Assembly: GCA_024803745.1 (NCBI GenBank)
Contig: JANJXV010000013.1
Coordinates: forward strand, 2,108,001-2,172,000
DNA from: Megascapheus bottae
Taxonomy: Eukaryota; Chordata; Mammalia; Rodentia; Geomyidae
Reading direction: 5' to 3'
Length of the DNA: 64,000 nucleotides
This document shows, piece by piece, positions 46,862 through 56,464 of this stretch. Position 1 is the first letter of the stretch, and the number at the start of each line of letters is the position of its first letter. A program made the translations under genes and the position numbers. The notes below the pieces were generated by a model that saw only the letters and a list, made by a program, of their open reading frames with translations, ran no database searches and was not told the origin of the DNA.

Positions 46862-46945
46862 AAGAAAGAAGGCAGGAAAGAAGGAAGGAAGGAAAGAAGG
46901 AAAGGAGGGAGGAAGGGAGGGAGGGAGGGAGGGAAGAAAGAAAGA
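46862..46945. repeat. (GGAA)n/(GGGA)n microsatellite in a SINE tail
   Basis: A purine-only tract of GAAA, GGAA and GGGA units, grown from the A tail of the preceding SINE. Confidence 0.95.
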
Positions 46946-47680
46946 TTTTTAAAATGGGGCATGTGACTTTCTGTCATCATGAACTGCTAAGATAATTAGA
47001 TATTATATGGAAGAAGCAAAATGTGAATGTTCAAATGCCCTGCATGGGGTTCCCCTTTCTAATATGCGCTGTGATTATGAAGCATTTTCAGCGCATGGGT
47101 CTTGTAGAAGAAATGATGCCCTTCAATCAAGCTTGGTTCATTCCATATTTTATCCTGATTTTAACTGGTGGAAGTCAACATTCCTCTTTTTCTGATTCCA
47201 GGAAAGGAATTGCTTTTGCTACTGTTGGATATATGTAGGCACAGTATGGAAACTAGTAAGATGAGAAATGCCAAGTGGTAATTTCTCCCTGCCTTGATTA
47301 TTCCTTAAAATTATTGTGTCATTGCAACACTTGTTTTCTTGCCTCTTGGTTTGTACTGCACTGCATTCTCCCAAGCAATCAGAAGAAAATCAGCCCCCTG
47401 CAAGAAAATTTCCTGAACTTCAAACAATTGACTAATCTCTGGCCATCCTAAGACATTCTCTGACAGGCAAGGCATTTCTAGATGTAATTATGCTCAGAAA
47501 CACTGAAGAAATGTTTCTAATTCTACCTCTTTCAAGAAACATTTTTTATATGAAAAGTTCAATAGAACTACTCAAGTCCTGAAGTTCAATTCAAAAACAT
47601 CAATTATAGATGAGCAGATATTGAAATCTTAGGATTCTCAGGATTCATTTAACAATAGGAAAATGAACTGCTACTATCAA
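46946..47680. other. Unique sequence, no gene seen
   Basis: About 0.7 kb. Overlapping frames at 47007-47238 are not recognised. Confidence 0.5.
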
Positions 47681-47693
47681 AAATTGTCTTTAG

Positions 47694-47798
47694 GAAGTGG
47701 TGCTGTGACTCAAGGGGAAGAGCACTAACCTTGAGCTGAAGAGCTCAGGGACAGTGCTCAGGCCCAGAGTTCAATCTGCAGGATGGACAAAATAAAGC
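47694..47798 (+). mobile_element. Single right-monomer SINE with 13-bp TSD
   Basis: Only the shared right monomer is present: 'gaagtggtgctgtgactcaag', 'ccttgagctgaagagctcag', 'ggcccagagttcaatctg'. Flanks at 47681-47693 and 47799-47811 share 12 of 13 bases (TGTCTTTAG core). It is 5'-truncated at the monomer junction. Confidence 0.88.
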
Positions 47799-47877
47799 AA
47801 ACTGTCTTTAGTCTTAGGATGTGGTAAGAGAATTTTTAATGACCTCGCAAAAGTCAATAGCATCATCCATCCAGCTG

Positions 47878-47935
47878 CATATATCCAGTACCCACAATAT
47901 GTAATAGGCACTAGAAAAATGAAATTATTATTATA
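47878..47935 (-). mobile_element. Possible LINE2 remnant
   Basis: 'gtacccacaatatgtaataggcactagaaa' weakly follows the reversed L2 3' end. Tentative. Confidence 0.3.
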
Positions 47936-47959
47936 ATCCTAAATCTCTCTCCACCACTC

Positions 47960-48025
47960 TCATCCATGCTAAGGCATTGCACTCAAGACCTGAATTCAAG
48001 CCTTAATACTGACACATGAAAAAAT
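47960..48025 (+). mobile_element. Possible right-monomer SINE fragment
   Basis: 'actcaagacctgaattcaag' followed by 'ccttaatactgac' and an A-rich end resembles the last third of the shared right monomer. Confidence 0.4.
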
Positions 48026-49530
48026 AAAGTTTAACATTGTCTCTTCCATAAGGTTATGGCTTCTGTCATGCTAGCAACCATGAGCAAACTAGTGTTATTC
48101 CAATAAAACTAAAGTTTTAGACACCAGATCCAAATTCTCGGAGTTCCACATATCAATCACTATATTAGAAGAGGGAAGTAGTATGTATAATACATGTAAT
48201 AATTGAATAGTCCTGGTTAAAGAATGGTCTAATTGATCATTGTTTCAGTCCTTGTTTTGAGAAGGCTTCCAGAGAAGTGGATCATGATAAACAAGGCATC
48301 ATTGCCTGGCATGCTATCCTGAGGAGGCAATGTTGTTCTTTAAAGGTGTTGGTTCCTTGTCACAAACATATTATCCACCAATCCTATTCTTGTTAGAACC
48401 CAAAAGGACAAATGCAAACGGGAGGCAGGGATGCATTCCTCTTGATTTTAATTAATTCCTGAGCACCAGGAAGGAATCAGTGTTTTCCAGCACAAAGCAA
48501 TTTAAGTCGCTATTTAGATGTGACACATATTATCCATTCACCCTATTTCCAAATGAAAGAATAAATAACTGGTGTGTGAATCAATAAGTACCTAACTTAA
48601 CCCATGGCATCAGCACCCCTGCAAACTTAATTTGTAATTTCTCCAATTGCCCAATGCTATTTTCTATGAACTTTGGAGATTCTACATTATCTTTTTCTTT
48701 TGTTGTTCTGCAGTCATGTCAGCTTGACTAATTCTGTATGCCTGGGCCACTGCTTTGTTTGGGAGAGCATCTGGACTCTGGTGGCTACAGGAGGGACTCT
48801 GAGCATGTTGTGGGCCAGAATTTCTCAGTCTGTATCTTGGATTGGACTTTGGTGCAGATGCGACTTACCTAGAAATCAAAACCTTTCTTCCTTCTGGGAG
48901 GGAGAGCAAGCCAATAGCTGCTATAGAAATGGTGAGCCAGGTAACAAGAAAGAGCAACCATCATTACTAGGGCAGTTATCTGGAGGAAATTCACAGCCAT
49001 TTTCAAGTGCTCTGCACAAGTGGATTGCTAAAGGTAAAGAGGCACCTTTTCATGGAACCATAATCAAGCAGTGTACTTGCACTGTAGTCATCTCTGCCAT
49101 GTCCAGACATGGTTCTTAAGTCTCAGACCACAAGCCCTGTTTCCAGGCAGAAAACCATGCACAGGAATACCTGGGAAATACTGCAGTCAGTTTCCATTCG
49201 CAGGGACTGAGCATGCTTATACTTGACCAGATCTGTGGAAGCTCCATCTTGCTTTTGATCCACCTTGAAGCTTTTTATACCTAGCCTTGGTTTTGAAGTG
49301 AAACTGAGGTCATCAATCTCAGTTGTAATACTTAAAATACATGACATACTGACGTCATTTCAGTGATTCTTATAACCATGTTACATTATAAACAGCAAAT
49401 GTTGATAAGCCATTGCACAGTTAAAAACGTTATCCTAGCTAGTCATGGGGCTAGGATCTGAAAACAACTGATTCCAAGAGGCCAGCAAGGGCAGGAAAGA
49501 TCATGGAACTTTTCTTTCCCATTAACCACC
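48026..49530. other. Unique sequence with an unrecognised 148-codon frame
   Basis: About 1.5 kb without a nameable repeat. The plus-strand frame at 48673-49119 starts with a hydrophobic stretch (LHYLFLLLFCSHVSL) and later has a Trp- and Cys-rich part. I find no family match, splice framework or good start context, so I do not annotate a gene. Confidence 0.4.
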
Positions 49531-49537
49531 AGAAATT

Positions 49538-49645
49538 CAGAAGTGGAATTCTGGCTCAAATGGTAGAGTGCTAGAAGCTGTGAGTGAAAAAACTAAAGGA
49601 AAGCACCTAGATTCTGAGTTCAAGCCTCAATACCAACACATAAAT
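49538..49645 (+). mobile_element. Diverged right-monomer SINE
   Basis: 'ctggctcaaatggtagagtgc', then 'ctgagttcaagcctcaatac' and an A-rich tail. The left monomer is missing. Confidence 0.65.
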
Positions 49646-49739
49646 GAAATTAACAAGAAAAAAACTGAGATCCAGAGAGGATGAATAACTTGTTTAAAAT
49701 GAAATATTGAAAAAATAAAGCAATTTTTATTAGCTTTTT

Positions 49740-50050
49740 TATTATTGTTTTGATAATGTATAGAGGAGTTACAGTTACATTCGCCGGGTAGTAGGTACAT
49801 TATTTCTCATACATTGATACCCTTTCTCATGTTTTTGTTCTGGTTTCCTTCCCCTTATCCCCTCCCAATCATCTTGTTTCCCCCCCTTCCTTTCCCTATT
49901 TCAAATAAACATATATACAATATACCAGGTAATAAAGTCAGATATAGTAACAATGTGAGATAAACCATAAGGGCAAAAAGAGAAGAGAAATAACATGGTA
50001 CATTGTGAACAACAATCACACAAGATAAAGCTCTTATTTCCATATCCTAC
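49740..50050 (-). mobile_element. 5'-truncated L1 3' UTR (about 310 bp), minus strand, type-2 tail
   Basis: 'attattgttttgataatgta', 'cattcgccgggtagtaggta', 'acattgataccctttctcat', pyrimidine block, 'caatataccaggtaataaag' and 'agataaagctcttatttcca', collinear with 8086 and 39120. Confidence 0.9.
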
Positions 50051-50139
50051 AGAAAAATTAAAGAAATTTAATCTCAAGATTTTAAGCCATAAATTTTCAT
50101 ATAAGGTATAATTTCTCTGTCATCGGTGGCACAACTTTT

Positions 50140-50362
50140 TGTTTTGTTTTTGATCAGGCATGGGGTTTAAACTCAGGGCCTGGCCACTGTCCCTGAGTTG
50201 GAAAAAGAAATTGTACCACTTTGAGCCACAGCCCCACTTTCAATTTTCTGGAGATTAATTGGAGATAAGAGTTTCATAGACTTTTCTTCCCAGGCTGGCT
50301 TTGAACCACAATCCTCAGATCTCAGTCTCCTGAGTAACTAGGGACTACAGGTGTGAGACGCC
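50140..50362 (-). mobile_element. B1-type dimeric SINE (reverse)
   Basis: 'catggggtttaaactcaggg', 'tttgagccacagccccac', 'ttaattggagataagagttt', 'ctggctttgaaccacaatcc' and 'gactacaggtgtgagacgc'. Confidence 0.9.
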
Positions 50363-50397
50363 TGTGTGAAACAGTGTCACTATTTATTATTTCTTTT

Positions 50398-50468
50398 TAG
50401 GTGCTACTGAAGTTTGAACTCAGGTCTTTCAGCTTGGTGCTCTACCAATTCAGTCACAACTCCAGCCC
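50398..50468 (-). mobile_element. ID-like monomer (reverse), tRNA-derived
   Basis: 'gaagtttgaactcaggtctt' and 'ggtgctctaccaattcagtc' are the reversed B box and A box. Only one monomer is present. Confidence 0.6.
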
Positions 50469-50839
50469 TCATGTTTGCTGATTGTTTTTTTTTTTTTTAA
50501 ATATAGCCAGGCTTCCTGCTCTGGACCTGCCTGAGTACAATCAGCCTAATTTAGGCTTCCTGTTGTGTCTGGGTACTTGGGACCAGCTATCGGTTGAAGT
50601 AGGCCTCAAACTTTTCTGTCAAGCTGGCCTCTTGATGAAGGGTGCCTAGAGGTGCTTTACCTCTAAAAACAAAGTAATTTTTGATATCCGAACAATTTTT
50701 CTTCTCCATATCCATGGATGTAAATGGAGGAATATAACAACTTCCATTGTGAAACTTGTGTGGCTCAGGACATATAAGTGAAGGGAACTTAGTGTGACTG
50801 ATATAATAGTGAAAATTTTCACTCTGTGTTAGATTTCTT

Positions 50840-50928
50840 TTTAATATATTGGGAATGGAATTCAGGGCTTCATGCTTGTTAGGCAAGTACCTTTACCACT
50901 AGTACTTAAACTGTGCCCCCAGGCCCCA
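50840..50928 (-). mobile_element. ID-like monomer remnant (reverse)
   Basis: 'ggaatggaattcagggcttc' and 'ttaggcaagtacctttaccac' resemble a reversed tRNA-derived monomer. It overlaps the end of the open frame at 50587-50886, which is therefore partly repeat-derived. Confidence 0.55.
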
Positions 50929-51830
50929 CTTCTGAAATTTGATGTTTCTTATCATCACTGAGAATCATCAATTGAGAATAAACTAATTCATGCTAATTAT
51001 AATCAATATTTTCTTAGAATCAATGAACTATAACGTAAGTGATATTTAAACTTTATACCAACCTCTGAGTTTCTATCATCTTTTGTTAATTCACAAATAA
51101 AAATCTATAGATTTTTGTAAATCTTGAAGTATATATATAAAATATGAGCTGTGAGAAATGGCTACATCTGGCAAATCCACAGGTGAATTGCATTCATATT
51201 CCTACATTTTTTTTTTGGTAGAGAGAACACAAAATCTCTCCTCTTGGTAATTTTCAAGGATACCTTATGCTGTTGTTAACTATAATAACCACACTGTACA
51301 GTAGATCAGTTGAACTTATTTCAGAATAGTATCATTACTTTTTAAAGAAAGTCTGAAAATGTCAAGTATTGTGTCTCAAGTTACATAGCCAGCCAGTAAG
51401 AGAACTAGTCCTTGAACGGAGATTTGCATTCTCTCCAGTCAGTGAAACAAAATGGTCTTCTACACATTGGCCCTGAGATGACTTTGATCACCCACTGGTC
51501 ATCACTGCATCCTTATTGTCACTTGCTGCTGTCACATCACTAAATGTGCACATCTATCATTTGGTTTCTCACTTGTTCCCTTCAGGCCCATAGCAGGGAA
51601 AAAGTGATCGCATACAAACAAGGAACATGGAGTTCCCTTTAACCAGAAAAGTAAACAATAAAACTCCAATTAGTAGTTCATCTGTAGACTAGTCACTTTT
51701 TATCATACAACCTGAATCTGAATTTTGTTTTTCCAGAGCTTAGTAACCTTCATAACCTTGTACAAACCATTTACCCTGTTGGAGTCCAGATTCATCACCT
51801 AGTATATCATACATATAGTTCGATTTTAAT
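50929..51830. other. Unique sequence with a MIR remnant, no gene seen
   Basis: About 0.9 kb. Apart from the MIR at 51350-51450 nothing is recognised. Confidence 0.5.
51350..51450 (-). mobile_element. MIR remnant
   Basis: 'tgtctcaagttacatagccagccagtaagag' followed by 'ctagtccttgaac' and 'tttgcattctctccagtcag' follows the reversed MIR core (caaggtcacacagctagtaagtggcagagc...ttcgaacccaggtctgtctgac). Confidence 0.65.
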
Positions 51831-51832
51831 CA

Positions 51833-52165
51833 GGTTACCGAAAGGAGACTACCACGTGGCATTCAGGCAAGAGGGAGGTTTACTGGGAACTGCTGGACCA
51901 TGGAAGGGGCAGGGAGAAGGTGTGGCCACGCCAGATGCAGAGGTGACTTCACTGCCTGGGAACCGCCCACCTCGCCCGAGGGAGGTGTGACCAGGGCGGT
52001 CCAGAATGCAACCTCAGAGCAGGGGGAGGTACCTGCCTCCAGGTGTACCAGTTATACCTGGGTGACACAGGTACTGGACGGAATGGGGTGTGGGGGGGGA
52101 TTTACATTCAAATTCGCACACAGACAAGCACAGGGCAGATCTTACACATACATTGTTTTTAAACA
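51833..52165 (-). mobile_element. LTR-like block, minus strand (unclassified ERV)
   Basis: Read on the minus strand, it opens with TGTTT and is locally GC-rich with CpGs. It ends with an LTR-like R/U5 sequence: 'ttcccagtaaacctccctct', 'tgcctgaatgccacgtgg' and 'ctttcggtaac'. It is shorter than most LTRs, ends poorly, and the family is unknown. It shares orientation with the LTR at 52539. Confidence 0.45.
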
Positions 52166-52538
52166 GTTAGGGCATCCCTTGCTAGGAACTGTAACCAGAA
52201 GCGCGAGCAGATGCACAAGTCCCTAATGCCCTTAAAATCCTGCAGAGTATGCATGATATGAGCCACAGCTGAATACACCATGGAGCTATACACTAGGGAA
52301 GCAACCCCCTCCATATGGTGCCAGTTAAATACAGCATCTGCAAGACACTGCCATTCCATCCACTCCTTCCAGTCTACACTAACTGATGCCTCTGTGTTAT
52401 CTCATGCTCTTGGTACAACAACAGCTTCTACCAAACAAAGGACACAAAACAGCAACATTCCTGAAGTAACCCAAGGACTGTGGATAGAAGGGTTATGTCA
52501 TCAGTTGCAGGAGAGGTTTAGTGAAATTTTCCTTTAAA
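52166..52538 (-). other. Block between two LTR-like segments, possible ERV internal remnant
   Basis: About 370 bases lie between two LTR-like pieces of the same orientation. Short frames on both strands (52159-52359 minus, 52280-52537 plus) are not recognised. I see no primer-binding site or retroviral domain, so it may simply be flanking DNA. Confidence 0.3.
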
Positions 52539-53135
52539 TGCAGTAACTCTTCACTTAGGGTCCTTGACTTAGATCGTGCAAGAATTTCTAGACAAGTCAG
52601 GAGGGTAAGAAAACTTGGGGGAGCTTTACTGAGTAAGTAAACAAGCAAAGGAACAAATAAGCATAAAGCAGAGCAACAGACAAACAAGCCAGGGGGCACA
52701 CTCTTAACAGTATGGGTGTACTCACAGGGAGATAAGAGTGAGACACAGAGTACCTTGTGCTGCTGGGGCAATTCTAGGGTAAAGGCAGGGGGTCTGGCTT
52801 CGAAGCTATGCAAAGAGAGTTGTTTTGTTGTTTTGTTTTTGCTTGAATCACGAAACATCTAATGTTACTTTCTGAGTTTCCAGGTAAAAATGCATCCTGC
52901 CCTAAAACAGATCTTTATCCTTGAGACAAGGAGGTGCCCAGCTATCTGCATTTTGGGGCAGGTGGATTAAGTTTGAGGGAGTACTTTTCTCAGGAAGGCA
53001 TACATCCTGTCAGACAAAGTGCAAATTCTTGTGATGAGGCATGCATCCCTCAGAAAGGCATCCTGCTGTCTCTTTTTGAAGCAAAGACACCACTTCCATA
53101 TTTCTAAATACCATATTTCTGTGTTGCCTTCAACA
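52539..53135 (-). mobile_element. ERV1-like (gammaretroviral type) solo LTR, minus strand
   Basis: On the minus strand it starts TGTTGAAGG at 53135, continues through a U3 with repeated GGATGCATGCC-like units (about 52990-53070), and carries AGTAAA (52625-52630) where the AATAAA signal is expected. It then has a U5-like end: 'ttcttgcacgatctaagtc', 'aaggaccc'. That phrase is typical of class I ERV U5 regions. Boundaries of about 597 bp are provisional because no short target-site duplication is evident. The 121-codon frame inside it is not a gene. Confidence 0.65.
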
Positions 53136-53299
53136 GTGTTCAGTTTCCTTAAGTTATCCAGGTCATTTCCCCTAAAATGACTTTGTTCCCTTTATCTTAA
53201 GGGAAGCACATGAAAGGATATTTTCTATAAGCTGAATAATTCTCATTTTCCATAGTCTATTCGGCTTCATTTAGAGTACACAAATGTATTGACCAAAAT

Positions 53300-53605
53300 G
53301 TGATATTTTCAGGGGAGAATGTAAACAGTGTAATTCAAACAAAACCCATACCAGGAAACACATACTTAAAAGGGGATGGGTCAGAGAGACTACTTGAAAT
53401 GTTCAAGGGGAGGAAGGCAGATGAATGGAGAGAGGAAAGGGTAAGAATTCAGCCAGAACTTTCAAAACATATCCAAAGAAATTAAGAAATTGAGGTGAAG
53501 GAATGGGTTGGGAGGGGTAGGATAGAATGGTGAAATGATGTATTATTCACAATACATTATATTCATAAACTGATTTGTTGAATGGTAACTACTTTGGACA
53601 ATTAA
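53300..53605 (+). mobile_element. Older L1 3' UTR end
   Basis: A purine-rich block ('gaatgggttgggaggggtag') is followed by 'acattatattcataaactg' and 'ttgttgaatggtaactactttggacaattaa', the standard older L1 3' terminal phrase. Confidence 0.65.
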
Positions 53606-53609
53606 AGAT

Positions 53610-53748
53610 TTTATATATCAATACATCTATATTTATCTATGTATCCATGTATCTATGTACCTATCTATCTATATCTATCTCTCTCCATGTATATATATAT
53701 TCCATATATACATATATATGTATGTATATATATATGTATATATATGTC
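53610..53748. repeat. (TCTA)n/(TATA)n low-complexity tract
   Basis: TCTA and TGTA units pass into ATATAT runs at the tail side of the older L1 3' end. It probably arose from that tail. Confidence 0.92.
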
Positions 53749-54050
53749 AGTAACCTGACAGGCTACCTTGCAGGCAGAGCAGCAGTTGGGTAGGGCTATA
53801 AGCACAATTTTATAAAGTTGGGTTCATGTGGAATGTAAGAGTGGAAAACTGTGTTGTGGAAAGGGTTAACATTTATAATTATCCCTTTCAAACAAGGGAG
53901 AGGTAAATTGCATGCCATTTGAGATTGCAACCTCCTGTGTCACCTGTTTTCAGATAAAAGCCTGTGTCACCTGGTTTCAGGGAAAGGCAGTTTTGTTTTT
54001 GCTGAAGGTCTATGGTGACGACTGGGTAAGAGGATGGAGGGGGACAGGCT
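53749..54050. other. Unclassified sequence with a short tandem duplication
   Basis: 'cctgtgtcacctgttttcag' at 53933-53952 recurs as 'cctgtgtcacctggtttcag' at 53961-53980, a 28-bp period with one mismatch. Similar short duplications occur in LTR U3 regions, but I cannot identify a family. Confidence 0.4.
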
Positions 54051-54115
54051 AATATATATATATGTATATACATATAGAAAGATATCTAAATATACATATG
54101 TATATGATTATGTAT
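54051..54115. repeat. TA-rich low-complexity tract
   Basis: ATATAT and GTATAC alternating sequence, broken by 'gaaagatatctaa'. Confidence 0.85.
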
Positions 54116-54140
54116 TTCTGTGTGTCTATATGAAATGTTA

Positions 54141-54240
54141 GAAATTGGAAAGGCATGGTTGTATATACCTGGAATCCCAAAATTGAGGAGGTCGAGATAG
54201 GAGAACAAAGCCAGTCTAGATTATAAGGCAAGACCCTATA
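54141..54240 (+). mobile_element. B1-like (7SL-derived) monomer, forward, diverged
   Basis: 'aaggcatggttgtatatacctggaatccc', 'ttgaggaggtcgagatagg' and 'aaagccagtctagattataaggcaagacc' follow the 7SL-derived SINE head in order. It lacks the right monomer, so it belongs to a different composite family (compare 63242). Confidence 0.6.
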
Positions 54241-54469
54241 TTAACCAAGAGTCAGTAAAATTTCATTGATTGCGTGAAACATTTAAATATCAATGGTGAT
54301 ATTCAGACTTATTTTGAGAATTCATTTAGGTTATACAAGAACACAATAATTTTGGCATTATGGTATAATTTCAGCTGAAATGAGTGATAATGACTATAAG
54401 GATGATAGTGGTGAAGCTTATGACCTTGATAGTCATTTTATACCTGACCCTAAATTCTGTTAAAACAGT

Positions 54470-54690
54470 AGGCCCTGGTGGCTCATGCAAAGTTCAAAAC
54501 CAGCCCAGGCAGAAATGTCCATTAGATTCTTATTTCCAATTAACCAGCACAAAGTCAGAAGTAGAGCTGTAGCTCAAGTGACAGAGTGCTAGCATTGAAC
54601 AGAGCTGTAGCTCAAGTGACAGAGTGCTAGCATTGAACTAAGGAGCTCATGGAGAGTGCTCAAATACTAAGTTCAAGCCCTAGGACCAGC
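54470..54690 (+). mobile_element. SINE fragment with internal 38-bp tandem duplication
   Basis: The end of a B1-type copy ('ggcccatggtggctcatgcaaa'-like head with a deletion, 'ttatttccaattaaccagcac') joins the right monomer. The first 38 bases of the tRNA-like part are duplicated exactly at 54563-54600 and 54601-54638. It ends 'gttcaagccctaggaccagc' and an A tail. Confidence 0.75.
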
Positions 54691-54699
54691 ATAAAAAAT

Positions 54700-55370
54700 C
54701 TATTAAAATATAATGTAGACTTACTAGATATTAGAATACAGTTGATACTACTTTATCTCTTTCATACCCACACAAAAAGAAATGTTGAAAATAATGTTGG
54801 TATCTCCTCTTTGTAGATGAAAAGATTTGGGACTCTAATGCAAGATCCTCATTTTCCATTCTAGGCATTACATTATACTATAGAGTACTGCAAAATTCTT
54901 TCTAACCCCCACCACTACCCCCAGTAAAAATTGGATTGTTTTTCTGGATAAGATTTTCTATATTTCAAAATATCCCTACACATTTTTTCAGTTCTTATTT
55001 GGTACACTACTAAAAGAGGTTATTTTAAACAGAATATTAGTCTGAGATGAAACTGTACTATCAAACTAACAAGTTGAATTGGAACTCCTCCATATAACTA
55101 CTTCATGATTATATAAAAATGGTTGCACAAATAAATATTTCTTCAGTGAAATAAATCCCCCTTCCAAAACCCAAGGTCCATTAGATTAGCTCTACATAAA
55201 ATCTTGCAAAATGTTGGTAAGAATTAGAGCAATTTAATTCTCAAGGAAAACAATTTCTTGTGAAAATACATTAATCCTAGAGACCAGTAATTCCACTACC
55301 ATGTACACATCTATGAGAAATGAAAACAAATAAATCTACTTACAACTCTTACTGTGTATCATAAAAAAAT
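54700..55370. other. Unique AT-rich sequence, no gene seen
   Basis: About 0.67 kb, with at most a faint MIR-like trace near 54800-54880. Confidence 0.45.
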
Positions 55371-55377
55371 ACTTTTG

Positions 55378-55592
55378 GAGCTGGCATGGTGACTTATACC
55401 TGTAATCCTTGCTACTCAGGAGGCTGAGATCTGAGGATGGAAGTTCAAAGTCAGCATGGGCACTGAAGATCCTGAGACTCTTATTTCCAGTTAACCACTA
55501 GAAAATGGGAAGTGGGGCTGTGGCCTTGAGATGAAACACTTAAGGACAGCACCCAGGCCCAGAGTTCAAACCCACAGACTGACAAAAAAAAT
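55378..55592 (+). mobile_element. B1-type dimeric SINE (forward)
   Basis: Head 'gctggcatggtgacttatac', 'tactcaggaggctgagatct', junction 'cttatttccagttaaccac', a shortened right monomer 'aagtggggctgtggccttg' (the 'ctcaagtggtagagtgctag' part is deleted), ending 'ccacagactgac' and an A tail. Confidence 0.92.
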
Positions 55593-55603
55593 GTAATAAT
55601 AGG

Positions 55604-55792
55604 GGTCAGGAGTTTGGCCTAGTGGTAGAGTGCTTGCCTAGCTTGCATGAAGACCCAGGTTCAATTCCTCAGTACCACATACATAGAAAAAAGCCAGAAG
55701 TGGTTCTGTGGCTCAAGTGGTAAAGCTCTAGCCTAGAGAAAGCCCAAGGACAGTGTTTGGGCCCTGAGCTCAAGCCCCAGGACTAGCTCACA
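55604..55792 (+). mobile_element. ID-type dimeric SINE (forward)
   Basis: 'gtcaggagtttggcctagtgg', 'acccaggttcaattcctcag', right monomer 'gtggctcaagtggtaaagc', ending 'caagccccaggactagc'. It follows the previous B1-type SINE by about ten bases and probably inserted into that copy's A tail. Confidence 0.92.
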
Positions 55793-56098
55793 CAATAGAG
55801 GTGAATCTTAAGTACCATTTATTTCTGAGCAAAAGAAGATGGTTAGCACATGTTGCCAGGAATAGACAAACTTTCCTGTGGTGACATTACTCAGGACAAT
55901 AGTTGCCTGGGTAGGGGCACCAACTAAGACAAGATAAGAAGGGTTCTGAGTTAATGAAAATGGTCAGTTTTCATAGGAATGGCTTTCACAAATGTATCTA
56001 TTTGTTAAAATGTATTCATTGTAATAGGATCTATGCATTATACTATATGCATATTATATTACAAAATGTAAGTTACACTGTGATTAAAAATACAAAGC
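55793..56098. other. Unique sequence, no gene seen
   Basis: About 300 bases between SINEs. Nothing recognised. Confidence 0.45.
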
Positions 56099-56099
56099 A

Positions 56100-56289
56100 G
56101 GGGGCTGATATTGTGGCCTAGTGGTAAAGTGTTTGCCTAGCATGCACGAAGACTGGAGTTCAATTCCTTGCTACATAGATAAAACCAGAAGTGGTGCTGT
56201 AGCTCAAGTGGTATAGAGTTCTAGCCTTGAGGAAAGCCGAAGGACAGTGCTTAGGCCCTGAGCCAAGCCCAGGACAGACAAAAAAAAAA
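56100..56289 (+). mobile_element. ID-type dimeric SINE (forward)
   Basis: 'gctgatattgtggcctagtgg', 'tggagttcaattccttgct', right monomer 'gtagctcaagtggtataga', ending 'gcccaggacagac' and an A9 tail. Confidence 0.92.
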
Positions 56290-56464
56290 TAACGAGTTGT
56301 AATTACGTTTTTTAAAACATGAAAGTCTTCAATTTATTTATTCTTTATAGAGCCAATACCCCAAATAAACAATATTGAGATGTTCATTGCAATAAATCAT
56401 GTCATTCGGATTGTTGCTTTTTGAAGCTTCTGCTGATTTCTTTCAATATTTTGAGATTTTATTT

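Noticed and set aside
51900..52100. Local GC-rich, CpG-containing patch as a CpG-island promoter
   Set aside because: Too short, and better explained by an LTR-like block. No gene starts nearby.
52493..52858. 121-codon minus-strand frame
   Set aside because: It lies within the ERV LTR (R/U5 and U3), which is normally noncoding.
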